A DNA stretch of 64,000 nucleotides from Leishmania mexicana MHOM/GT/2001/U1103 (lineage: Eukaryota; Euglenozoa; Kinetoplastea; Trypanosomatida; Trypanosomatidae). Positions 10,607 to 19,360 of the stretch are shown here, piece after piece. The notes below the pieces were generated by a model. The model was not told the origin of the DNA. It did not search any database and saw only the letters and a program-made list of their open reading frames with translations. Positions within the stretch are counted from its first letter, which is position 1, and each line of letters opens with the position of its first letter. The translations under genes and the position numbers were made by a program. The stretch is from contig NC_018319.1 of NCBI RefSeq assembly GCF_000234665.1, forward strand, positions 248,001-312,000, written 5' to 3'.

Positions 10607-10741
10607 ATGTCGGTCTTTGGCAAAGAAATGGTCGAGATCACGACGAATATCGAAGAGGTCGTAAAGCGCTTGCCACCACAGAGGTCCACCACGAAGACAG
10701 CAGCGACGGAAGCCCAAGCAGAACCGCGGGGACCGCAGTGA
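10607..10741 (+). CDS. Possible 44-aa small ORF
   Basis: The frame opens with MSVFGKEMVEITTNIEEVVK, which is balanced and protein-like, unlike the repeat-derived frames around it, and then continues into a Thr/Ala/Gln-rich tail before a stop at 10739-10741. It starts 83 nt after a good trans-splice signal (10503-10524). An overlapping frame has an earlier ATG at 10588 and is less protein-like. It could be a genuine small protein, the N-terminal remnant of a broken gene, or chance. No family is recognised. Confidence 0.25.
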   Translation: MSVFGKEMVEITTNIEEVVKRLPPQRSTTKTAATEAQAEPRGPQ

Positions 10742-11580
10742 AGGGCAACGCTAGCAGCAACAGCAGCCTCCTGCTCCTGCACGGCGCCCTCTGCACACCG
10801 GCCTTCCCTTGTACCTCGGTGCAAAGGCCGGGTGCTCTACATCGGGGGCCCAACTCATGGGGGACGGTGTCCAGCGGATCGGAGAGCGCAGGAACGGGTC
10901 ACAACACAGAGTGACTGCAAAACCGCCAGAGGCTACGGTTTTGGAAGGGGGAGGGGGTGCACGGTCGCAGCTCAGCAGACGACCCGAACAGAGGAGGACG
11001 CGATGAGAACCACGGCGGCTCAAACGCAAGGCTGCAGAACGGCACGCGGTCATTCTCGGCTCGACGGTACAACAGCAAGGGTCGCAGCGTTGATGTATGT
11101 GGTCTCTCATCTCCTGGTGCTTCACCTGGATCCCTGCCTATCCATTGGAGGGAGGGGGGCGAGGTGAGGCATCGCCTGCGAGCGCGTCGTCCTATCACGG
11201 GTACCTCGTCTACGTTCCCCCTCTTGCATTCTCTCGCTTTGTTACACACACACACACGCACACGCCACCACACCTCAGATGGTCCGCAGCAGAGAACGAT
11301 AAAAACGGAGTGCACGGATAGCAACAATGCAACTGTGAGGCATCTCCCGGCTCACTTGGGGAGCGGAGGTGTCTCTCTGCTCCTCAGCTGGAGGGACTCG
11401 CGATGGCCGCACTCGCATCGTCAAATGGCTTTTGCGACTAAACTCCTTCCCTCTCCCCCCCCTCTCCTCCTCTTCTCTGCCCCTCTCCCCATCCGTCTCT
11501 TCGGTGACACTCGATGACCCCCACCCCGTGTGGTCGCTGCGTGTCGTTCTATGTGTGTCGGCTCATGGACTCGCCCGTGC

Positions 11581-11611
11581 TCCCCTCCCTCTCCCACGTC
11601 TATTCCTGCAG
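11581..11611 (+). promoter_or_regulatory. Likely trans-splicing signal for the Ipi1-like gene
   Basis: A C/T-rich tract followed by TGCAG, AG at 11610-11611. It would give a 5' UTR of about 63 nt ahead of the ATG at 11675. Confidence 0.5.
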
Positions 11612-11674
11612 CCCTACAGCTACCGCCTGCATCTGCGCACATCTCTCCCTTTCCGTACCCACATTCCTATCATC

Positions 11675-14600
11675 ATGGTGCGCACGCGAGAGAAGAAGCC
11701 TAAGGGCGACAGCGCCTTCACGACGCGCAAGCAGAAAGTCGGGCGCAAGAAGCTCGCCCCTGCCACCGCCACACGGGCCGAGGTGCACGCCCGCACTCTT
11801 CGTCTCACCACGTCTACCGCGATGTCTGCTGCCATGGCAGCACCGTACGTGAAGGACCCAGCTGCGCATCCTGCGTCGTCTGAGACGACCTCCGCGGGCA
11901 TGAAGGACAGCGCGTCCAAGAGCACACGTCCCATCATCGCTGTGCAGAGCTTCTCTGAGCTGCTCTCCGCGACGCATCACTACAAGGCAGCGCAGCGCTC
12001 CTCGGCCTTCGCGACACTCACGCGTCTGCTGCGCATTCAGAGGGAAAAAGATAACGCCGCTGGGGCGGGGACGGCGGGACACGGCGGGGGCGCCGCGTCA
12101 AACGTTTTTGAAGAGTACATGCGGTACTCCGCGAGCACGAATACCGCCGCGGATGCTGCGGGGGTGCCGTCCTCCTCAGGCGCCTCCCTTACACGTCTCA
12201 GTGGTCTGAGTCCACTTGAGAGGCTCAAGTCGTTTGCTGCCGCACTGGAGGCCGTCACTGACACGGACGACGATGTTCGTCGTGAGGCGCTGCAGGCACT
12301 GCAAGTTCTTGTGGACTACCAGTGGATATCATGTGAGCGAGATGGGTCTCTCGCGCCAACGCCCTCGTCGCTGCCGGGACCGACCTCTACGCACGAAGCT
12401 GCGGAGCTGGAGCGCTGCAACGCGCGACTTCTGAGCATGCAGGACAGAGATGGCGGCCGGAGCAGCAGCCCTGGGGTGCCAGTAGCCGTCTCGGCGTCCA
12501 CCTCGACCTCGATCACCTCGGTGGATCGCGTCCAGGCGATTCTTCAAGCGGTGCACGTGGCTCTCACCCACGCCCTCAAGCCTGTTCGTCTCTCGGGTGT
12601 CGAACTTCTCTCCCACCTCCTGCAGGTGGCGCCGCCGTCTCTGGTGCGCGCCGCTGCGCGTGCGGTCTGTAAGCATCAGACCTCCTACTACGCCACACCG
12701 GCTGCAACCGCAACCTCGGCAGCTGGCACGGCCACCACAGCAGCGCTGGAGGCGGCCCAGGCACGCGCCGCCACACTACTCGAGGAAGAAGAGGTGTGGA
12801 TGCTGACGCTGGTGCGGCGCGTCTCTTCACTGGTCTTTCGAACGAAGCACGTGCCGGTGCTGCCGGCGCTGCTAGGCGTCTTCCTCGGCGAGAGTGGCAT
12901 TAGCGCTTTCGGCGCCACAGCCGAGGATTCCATCACCGCTGAGCTGCTGCACACACACCTTTTGCTCGGCGGCGACGTTGCATCACACGTCATGAGCGCC
13001 TCCGGGGCGAGCGACGCTGTCCATGGCAGCAGTGGCGGCACTCTCTGGCGCTACCCGGAACTCGTGAACGCTTTCTTCGACGACGTGGCACCGCAGTGGG
13101 CGAACAAATGGAAGGAGCTGATGGAGCTGCGACTGGAGCTCTTGCGGCACGACGACAAACTAGCCATGGCCTCAGCCCTTGCCCGATCGTTCGCCGTCGT
13201 TATTGTTTTCTTGAAGCGCCAACAGCAGCAGTGCCTCGGCGGCAGGGTCGGCCGCAGCGGCTCCGTGAACTTCTTCTCACGGAATCGTATGCACTACATC
13301 AAAGCCCTCTTCGTTGAGAAGATGCCGGTAACGATGCACGAGCTGCTGCTCATGCCTTCTGCTGGTGCATCCCCCGCGTCCTCCAGAACAGGCGCAACGG
13401 CGGCGGCGACGGCGCTATCGAAAGCCATGAAGGCGCGCCTGGAGCTGGGGCTGGCCCTCGTCATGGTCTGCGTCCCTCTCGCTGGCACCGAGGAGGGATG
13501 GCACCTCATGCGGGACTACTTCTCCATCGTCTTTTCCCTTCCCCGAGCTACCTCGCCGCCACCGGACCCCTTCCGCTTCCCGACCGTGGCGCTACTGGAG
13601 ATGTCGGTGCGTCTGTTTGCGCAGGTGATCCGGCTCTACCCGTGTGTTGCCCCGCACTTCCAGGTGGCCGGCGACGCCGCCGCGATACCGCCTGCTCAGA
13701 GCACGTGGCTAGGCGACTTCTCTGTCCCCTTTGTGTCGTGCTCTGACGCGAAGGGCGATGGTCGCCGCAGAGCGAGAAGAGACCGAGGTGACGCTCCTGG
13801 TCCTTTAGTGTCGTCGCAGGTTACCCCTTCCTTCCACCAGCACATCACCGTGGCTGAGCGTCTGCTCACCTTCCTACCCGCCGTTCTGACCACCATCATC
13901 AGGCACCTGGTGCCACGCTCGGACTCCCTCAACGCCGGCGCTGGTGATGCGGCAAGCGACGATATGGCTCTCGTGCGGGTGCTCCTCTGCGCAGCCACGA
14001 TATTGGAGTGGTTCGCGGCACTTCCCGAAGACCTTCTCCGTCGCGGTGGTGCTGCTCGCAGGAAGAGGCACGGCGGTAAGACTGACAGCAGCTGTGGCGA
14101 CGCAGCCACAATAGCGCAGCGACTGGAAGAGGCCTTTAGCTTGGTGCCACGCCTTCTGTTCGCCCTTCGAGAACAGTCGCAGATGGGGCAGCGCAGGCCC
14201 GAAGCAGTGAAGCGCGCACGTGCAGAGGATGAGGGGGACAGAGACAACCGCGTCGGCGACGCACCCCCACAGACGGACGACAGCGCAGCGGCGCCCGTAG
14301 TGACGCGCACCGGCGTCCTCCTGTCGTACAACGGGATCGTCGATGTGCTGGTGCACCGTTTCTTGCGGGTACTCTGGTTCTTGAGCAGCAGCGGGCATCC
14401 TCTTCTTCATGACCGCCGCGCCGCCTCCACAGGCAAGTCCGCTTCCTCTACAGCTTCGACGTCCGTGTCGCCCTCCGCGCCCCTCGCTGCTCTTCTCACC
14501 AAGTCGATCAAGTTTCTCTTCGGTAGCGCCGGCGTATCCGGTGTGCTGCAGCGGTGCACGACCCCGACAGTGCTACTGGCGCACAGCACGCTCTTCTACC

Positions 14601-14773
14601 TCGGTGGCGGCGGTAGTGCATCGAGTCCGATCCCGTTGGTAGGCAGCACCGATGCGGTTAGCGTGGCCGCGGCAGAGACCGAGAGGACACCGATGGTTGA
14701 GGCAGTGGAGAAGTGGGCCGATGTGCTCGACGTGATAGGGACACTCCGGGCCCGCGTGCACATGGATGCGTGA
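11675..14773 (+). CDS. Ipi1/TEX10-like pre-rRNA-processing protein
   Basis: A 1,032-aa protein. Its N-terminus (residues about 5-45) is basic and reads KKPKGDSAFTTRKQKVGRKK followed by a TRAEVHARTL segment. This matches the conserved start of Ipi1/TEX10, the nuclear protein that with Rix1 and the AAA-ATPase Rea1/Mdn1 processes ITS2 and matures the 60S subunit. After an Ala/Ser-rich linker, residues about 184-213 form a HEAT-like helix pair (LKSFAAALEAV... VRREALQALQVLV), and helical repeats continue through most of the chain. It is much longer than yeast Ipi1 (about 330 aa) and nearer the length of human TEX10. Low-complexity inserts are frequent, and a basic patch (RARRDRGD, KRARAEDEGD) could be a nuclear signal. 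The start is the first ATG after a splice-like signal; the frame is open further upstream but without an ATG. Assignment rests mainly on the N-terminal motif. Confidence 0.7.
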   Translation: MVRTREKKPKGDSAFTTRKQKVGRKKLAPATATRAEVHARTLRLTTSTAMSAAMAAPYVKDPAAHPASSETTSAGMKDSASKSTRPIIAVQSFSELLSATHHYKAAQRSSAFATLTRLLRIQREKDNAAGAGTAGHGGGAASNVFEEYMRYSASTNTAADAAGVPSSSGASLTRLSGLSPLERLKSFAAALEAVTDTDDDVRREALQALQVLVDYQWISCERDGSLAPTPSSLPGPTSTHEAAELERCNARLLSMQDRDGGRSSSPGVPVAVSASTSTSITSVDRVQAILQAVHVALTHALKPVRLSGVELLSHLLQVAPPSLVRAAARAVCKHQTSYYATPAATATSAAGTATTAALEAAQARAATLLEEEEVWMLTLVRRVSSLVFRTKHVPVLPALLGVFLGESGISAFGATAEDSITAELLHTHLLLGGDVASHVMSASGASDAVHGSSGGTLWRYPELVNAFFDDVAPQWANKWKELMELRLELLRHDDKLAMASALARSFAVVIVFLKRQQQQCLGGRVGRSGSVNFFSRNRMHYIKALFVEKMPVTMHELLLMPSAGASPASSRTGATAAATALSKAMKARLELGLALVMVCVPLAGTEEGWHLMRDYFSIVFSLPRATSPPPDPFRFPTVALLEMSVRLFAQVIRLYPCVAPHFQVAGDAAAIPPAQSTWLGDFSVPFVSCSDAKGDGRRRARRDRGDAPGPLVSSQVTPSFHQHITVAERLLTFLPAVLTTIIRHLVPRSDSLNAGAGDAASDDMALVRVLLCAATILEWFAALPEDLLRRGGAARRKRHGGKTDSSCGDAATIAQRLEEAFSLVPRLLFALREQSQMGQRRPEAVKRARAEDEGDRDNRVGDAPPQTDDSAAAPVVTRTGVLLSYNGIVDVLVHRFLRVLWFLSSSGHPLLHDRRAASTGKSASSTASTSVSPSAPLAALLTKSIKFLFGSAGVSGVLQRCTTPTVLLAHSTLFYLGGGGSASSPIPLVGSTDAVSVAAAETERTPMVEAVEKWADVLDVIGTLRARVHMDA

Positions 14774-15333
14774 CACGGCGTCCCATGAAGCTGGAACGGA
14801 AGACTGGGTGACATCCTCGTCGCTACGGTTGTAGGCGTGTCGCTCACGTGAACCGCTGCCCCGCCACCAGCCCTCCCTCCCCTCCCTCTCCAGTGGTGTT
14901 GTAGCTTTCCCCGAATCGCTAAGTAAACAATAAGCGTCGTTCATTTCTCTACCTACGTGTGTGTGTGTGGGACGGGGGGGGGCTGTCTTGATGCCCCCCC
15001 CCCTCAGCCTCTCTCCTTCGGTGACGGGTGCACTCTCTTTTCTCTCGCGAGGCCCCTTCGCCCCGCTCTTCGAGTAAGGACAACGGAATCTCTGGGCAGT
15101 CCTCGCCGCGGCGCCTGCTGCCCTCCTACTGTACTTGATCTTGCACTGCAGGCACACGCCATTACGCACTCACACAGCCATCTCCCTCGCTCCCCCCTCC
15201 TCGTCCTCTTTCTCTCTGCACATCAGCTCGCGCGCACGCTGACGCACACGTTTTACGTACGTACCCAGACCTGCGGTGAAACGCCCAGCGCCCTCGCCGC
15301 CAGCCCACGCCCCTGCACACGCGCGGGGCAACC
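14774..15333 (+). other. Intergenic region (560 bp)
   Basis: No gene seen. It has pyrimidine tracts, a G-homopolymer stretch near 14971, and the splice-like signal at 15179-15226. Confidence 0.8.
15179..15226 (+). promoter_or_regulatory. Likely trans-splicing signal for the CX9C protein gene
   Basis: About 38 nt of nearly pure C/T is followed by CACATCAG with AG at 15225-15226, the first AG after the tract. It predicts a 5' UTR of about 107 nt. Confidence 0.55.
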
Positions 15334-15942
15334 ATGAGCTCCCAGCAGCAGGATGGATTTGAAAAGTCTCGGGAGAAGGCAAAGGAGTACCTTAGCAAGG
15401 ATGCCATGAAAGAGCTCAGGGCCAGCCTCGACCCCAGCGCGACCCGCGCCCGTCACGGTCTCTTGCCGAAGGACTTTCAGACAACCGACGAGGAGCACGA
15501 ACGGCGGGTAAACGACTACATCCAGAACCACAGCACGTGGCGCAAGGACGTCTACGTTCTCCGCAGCTACGAGTACTGGAAGCTGCGCGCCGACTACTAC
15601 CCGTACATTCACCGTAGTGACGAGAAGGACAACTTCTTTCTCCGCGGCATCACGTGTCACCCGCGCCTATCTGACTACCCCATGTGCAAGGCCGTCATCC
15701 GTGATTACTTTGTGTGCCGTGACAAGAACCCGGTGCTGCAGATCTTCAACGCGTGTGCGCCGCTGAAGGAGCAGTTTTGTGCGTGCATCAACGAGGTCTT
15801 TCTCAAGAACCACGAGCGTGGCGACAAGAAGTTTAACGCCCACCGTGACGAGTTCTTTGAGGCACAGCGGTCAAAGCGATTTGCGAAGTTGGTGACCCAT
15901 GTGGAGGAGTCCATGGAGGCCAAGACAAAGTTGCAGGACTGA
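15334..15942 (+). CDS. Twin CX9C mitochondrial intermembrane-space protein (CMC/CHCH-like)
   Basis: A 202-aa protein with two exact CX9C motifs: C118-C128 (CKAVIRDYFVC) and C141-C151 (CAPLKEQFCAC). Extra cysteines are at 108 and 149. Twin CX9C is the hallmark of small proteins imported into the mitochondrial intermembrane space by the Mia40/Erv1 disulfide relay, many of which (CMC1, CMC2, COX19 and others) help assemble cytochrome oxidase. The charged N-terminal 100 residues contain an aromatic-rich segment (SYEYWKLRADYYPY) and no cleavable presequence. It is longer than yeast CMC proteins (about 110 aa) because of this N-terminal region and a charged C-terminal helix. The start is the first ATG after a clear splice-like signal. 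The fold is well supported; the exact role in oxidase assembly is inference. Confidence 0.8.
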   Translation: MSSQQQDGFEKSREKAKEYLSKDAMKELRASLDPSATRARHGLLPKDFQTTDEEHERRVNDYIQNHSTWRKDVYVLRSYEYWKLRADYYPYIHRSDEKDNFFLRGITCHPRLSDYPMCKAVIRDYFVCRDKNPVLQIFNACAPLKEQFCACINEVFLKNHERGDKKFNAHRDEFFEAQRSKRFAKLVTHVEESMEAKTKLQD

Positions 15943-16752
15943 GCAGAAGGCAGCAAACATCGACGTATGGCGACGTCAATGCCCAGCAGAGAGAGAGAGG
16001 GGGGGAGATACCAAGAGAGGCGATGCGTGGACAATTTTTTCGTGCGTGTGTGCGCGCGTTTCCCAGTGAGTGCTGGTGCTTCGTGCTTTGCCCCGCTCTC
16101 CCTCCTTGGCCCTCTCCCCTCCCTCCCTCCCTCCCTCCTCTTCTCCCACCCACCCTCGCACCCGCCTTTGCTGATGCCTTATCCTCTGTCGTTGTTTGTC
16201 TCAGGAGTGTGTCTGTGCTAGTCCGCCCGATCCGAGGTGATGGCCCTGTTTGTGCGTGCCTCTTGCGGCCGTCCCTGTCTGTCTTCTGATGGTATCTTGT
16301 CGTCACTCGTATCACTTGGCTGATGCGCACACACACACACATCTTAACTACCCCTCCCCCTCCCCTTGCTCTCCTGGACGACACACGTCCGATGGTAACG
16401 TTGCTGGCTTGCCAGGTGGCAGGACGGAAGCGGCGGTTGTCGCTGAGAAGTAAACCGAAACGACACCAATGGTTCGCCCCCCCCCCCTGCGACTCCTCCA
16501 CCACGCACCACTCTCTCTCTCTCTCACACCTCTGACGTCGCGCCAACCTACTCCTGATCCGCCCACCCCGCACCCCTCACCGTCTACGCTGCCGATGGCT
16601 TTGTGGGTGTGTGTGTGTGTATACACACGGCTCCATTGGGTGTCATGATGAAGCGTTTTTCTTCCTCCTCCTCCTCTCTCTCTCTCTCTCGAGCCCCACC
16701 ACAGAGACACACGCACACGCACACACACACACGCACACGCGCGCACACAGTC
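15943..16752 (+). other. Intergenic region (810 bp)
   Basis: No gene seen. Pyrimidine-rich tracts, a short CA run near 16328 and TC repeats precede the next gene. Confidence 0.8.
16659..16693 (+). promoter_or_regulatory. Likely trans-splicing signal for the AARSD1-like gene
   Basis: A continuous T/C tract ending in (TC)n is followed at once by GAG, AG at 16692-16693. It predicts a 59-nt 5' UTR with a CA-rich stretch before the ATG at 16753. Confidence 0.55.
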
Positions 16753-18228
16753 ATGGCGGCCGTATTCATGCGTGTCGGTGAACTGGCGTGTCAGAAAGAC
16801 TCGTTCCTGCGGGAGTTGACCGCAACTGTTGTCTCGTGCGAGCCGGCCAAGATGGCAGTGGCAGCGGCGAAGAAGGCGAGGGGCACCAGCAGCGACACAG
16901 TGGCGTACGACGTTATTCTGAGCGACTCCGTCCTTTTTCCAGAAGGTGGTGGTCAGCCCTGCGACTACGGCACACTGCGAGTGGTGTCGGGCGATGATAA
17001 CAAGGCCGATCCCTCGTGTGAAGCCACCGCCGCGCCACCGCTCTCCATTACGAACGTGCGCCGAGTCGGGGACACATGCGTGCTCACCAGCCCCGCCCCC
17101 CTCCCCGTGGGGGCTACGGTGCACCAGATGGTAGACTGGCCCCGTCGGATGGACCACATGCAACACCACACCGGCCAGCACCTGCTCACTGCCGTGGTAG
17201 AGCGCAAGGACACGCTGTCGTTGCCCACCGTGAGCTGGTCCCTAACGCACCCTTACTGCTTCATCCAGGTGGACGTTGGCAGCTACGCAAGCGACCCGGC
17301 CTCGCCGTATCACGCTTACATCACCAAGGAGAAGAAAATCGCGGACGAAATGGTGACGAAGATCGAGGCGCTCTGCAACGACGCGATCTCACACAGCACT
17401 GCCGTGGAGTGCGACGTGTTCGAAAATCGGGAGACGTATATGCGGGAGCAGGATCGCCGCCATCAGGCGGCTGCGGCCTCGGCAGACGGCGGCGAGGAAG
17501 CCTTTCGAAGCCGTGGCATCCCAGAGGACGTGACTGGACCAATTCGCATCATCTCGCTGGACGCCATCGACAGCTGCACCTGCTGCGGCACACACCTGCA
17601 CACACTGGCAGAGCTGCAGGCCATGTACCTCCTCCACCAAGAGGTGAAAGGGACGCTAGTGAAGCTGTACTTTATCACTGGCGAGCGGGCAGCGCAGCAG
17701 TTCCATGCCATGTATCAGCGGGAGCGGCATTTGATGCCGGAGTTGGGTGGCAGCAGACCCAACGACTTTGTCTCCGTCGTGCAGCGCCGTTCCAAGGATG
17801 CGACGGACCTTGAGAAGCTGATGAAGCGGTGGACACTGGAGCTAGCGAGTGTAGAAGCGCAGCGCATCGCCGCCACCGTGCCATCGTCGCACGCCGCTGC
17901 CGTCACGGTACCCCTGCGTCGCGACGACGTAGATCTCGAGTTCTTCAACGAGGTCCGCGCACGGCTCGATGCAGTAGGGCTGCGCCGCGTCGTTCTCGTT
18001 TCCGCGTGGGCGGCAGAGCGGTGTACGGCAGGCACGCTCGCCAGCACGAAGGATGTAGCGGGCCAGGTCTTCGTCTCCGGCGGGGAGACGCCTGTGGACA
18101 TGGAGAAGGCTGTCCAGCTGGTGAAGGAAACCCTAGAGGGGATGAAAGGGGGCACCTCCAAGCTGGGTTTCCGTGGGAAGGGCAGTCTGAAGGAGTGGGA
18201 CACCCTCGTGGCGCGTCTGAAGGAGTAG
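16753..18228 (+). CDS. Alanyl-tRNA editing protein (AlaX / AARSD1 family)
   Basis: A 491-aa stand-alone editing protein that hydrolyses mischarged Ser- (and possibly Gly-) tRNA-Ala. The sequence shows the family landmarks in order: CQKDSF followed by VVSCEPAK near the N-terminus; LFPEGGGQP at 61-69; the zinc-binding HxxxH pair His139/His143 in HMQHHTGQH; and the second zinc motif CCGTH with Cys277 and His281. The C-terminal third ends in a region rich in Gly, Lys and Gly (KLGFRGKGSLKEW), as in human AARSD1 (about 412 aa). There is no aminoacylation domain, so this is not AlaRS itself. The ATG at 16753 is chosen because it follows a splice-like signal and directly precedes conserved sequence; an in-frame ATG at 16768 is also possible. 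Confidence 0.92.
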   Translation: MAAVFMRVGELACQKDSFLRELTATVVSCEPAKMAVAAAKKARGTSSDTVAYDVILSDSVLFPEGGGQPCDYGTLRVVSGDDNKADPSCEATAAPPLSITNVRRVGDTCVLTSPAPLPVGATVHQMVDWPRRMDHMQHHTGQHLLTAVVERKDTLSLPTVSWSLTHPYCFIQVDVGSYASDPASPYHAYITKEKKIADEMVTKIEALCNDAISHSTAVECDVFENRETYMREQDRRHQAAAASADGGEEAFRSRGIPEDVTGPIRIISLDAIDSCTCCGTHLHTLAELQAMYLLHQEVKGTLVKLYFITGERAAQQFHAMYQRERHLMPELGGSRPNDFVSVVQRRSKDATDLEKLMKRWTLELASVEAQRIAATVPSSHAAAVTVPLRRDDVDLEFFNEVRARLDAVGLRRVVLVSAWAAERCTAGTLASTKDVAGQVFVSGGETPVDMEKAVQLVKETLEGMKGGTSKLGFRGKGSLKEWDTLVARLKE

Positions 18229-19086
18229 CGAATCATGCAGGGAACGCAAGGAGTGAGGGAAAAACTGCCGGGACGACGGGAGGGCGGCGGGAGAGGTGAG
18301 CTTTATGGTGTTTGAGCCTGTGCACTCTCTGTAGTATGTCACCCCTACCCCTTCATCCGCTCTCCTCGCTCCACCAGTTGCACGTAGAAAAGTGAACGCA
18401 CGCACGCACGCACAGAGACTACCTCCGCGTACGCAGGACAGTGGCGCTGTGGTGGAGATGCGTACAGACGCGCCGTCAAAAAAAAAGCGGGCGGGGGGAG
18501 GAATGCCAGTGGATGTCGCAGACGTCCGTCGCTGGTGCACACACACACATGCACATGCGTGTGTGCGGTCATGTCACGTGTGCAGCACATAAAATTAGGA
18601 CATGTTTCCTCGACGTATTGATGACGGCCCATGCACGACGCAGGGGCTCGCTGCACAAGCACCGCCACCACCACCACCACCACTCCTCTCTCTCCCTCTC
18701 TGTATCCCGCACATATCGTCAGCTTCTTGTCACCGCTCCTTCCCCCTCTCCCTGCCACCTTTGAACGGATCATCAACCACGACGGCGACGACAACAACAA
18801 GGGAGAGATCACGTCACCTTCAAAGTCTAAGGTGAGTCTGTGCGCACGTGTGTGAGGAGGTGAGAGTGAGAGGGCTGGTGGTCTCTCCGTGTGTGTGCGT
18901 GTGTATGCCCGTGCGCGATTGCGTGGATGCGCTTTCTTGGTTTCCCTTTTGGCGCAGAGGGGCGACACACGTAAGTTGTAGAGACAACGAGCCGAGTAGA
19001 GAGAGAGACACACCCACCCGTGAGAGGCGAATCCGCGCGCTGCGGTGGTGCTATCGCGTGTTGCTGCCGTTTCCGTGTCTCTGACT

Positions 19087-19110
19087 GTGTGTGTGTGTGT
19101 GTGTGTGTGT
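19087..19110 (+). repeat. (GT)12 microsatellite
   Basis: Uninterrupted GT run followed directly by GCAG, so it could act as part of a splice-acceptor context. Confidence 0.95.
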
Positions 19111-19197
19111 GCAGCCTATCAGCTCTTAGTCATTGACGCTGGAAGACTCGCGTGGCCGCGACACACTTACGCACGGAGACACGGTTGGTGCAGGAAC

Positions 19198-19286
19198 GCA
19201 CAGCGCCAGCGCGATACCTCTCCCGAGTCCCCCTTCACCCAACCCTACCCTACCCACCCCTTCACCCACCCCTCTTTATCTGGACA
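19198..19286 (+). promoter_or_regulatory. Possible trans-splicing signal for the F-box-like gene
   Basis: A long C-rich pyrimidine/A tract ends at an AG at 19285-19286. The later tract (19296-19352) reaches the ATG at 19361 without an AG, so this upstream AG is the better candidate. It predicts a 74-nt 5' UTR. Confidence 0.4.
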
Positions 19287-19360
19287 GACGCAGCTGAACG
19301 TCCCCCCCCCCTCTTCCTTCGTTGCCCTGTCGCTTTTCTTTGCTTTTTTTTGTTACGGAA

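Larger units (their letters stand above)
9139..11674 (+). other. Intergenic region (2.5 kb)
   Basis: Contains GT runs at 9345-9368 and 9801-9826, a GGGTGT repeat at about 10066-10088, a good trans-splicing signal at 10503-10524, a possible 44-aa ORF at 10607-10741, and C-rich tracts before the gene at 11675. The stretch from about 10540 to 11210 is not simple repeat and could be a 3' UTR element or the remains of a gene. No long protein-like frame is supported. Confidence 0.7.
18229..19360 (+). other. Intergenic region (1.1 kb)
   Basis: No gene seen. It contains an A-run near 18478, short CA and CCA repeats, a GT run at 19087-19110 and long C/T tracts before the next gene. Confidence 0.8.

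Noticed and set aside
11369..11674. Upstream extension of the Ipi1-like protein
   Set aside because: The frame is open but has no ATG before 11675, and the conserved N-terminus begins right there.
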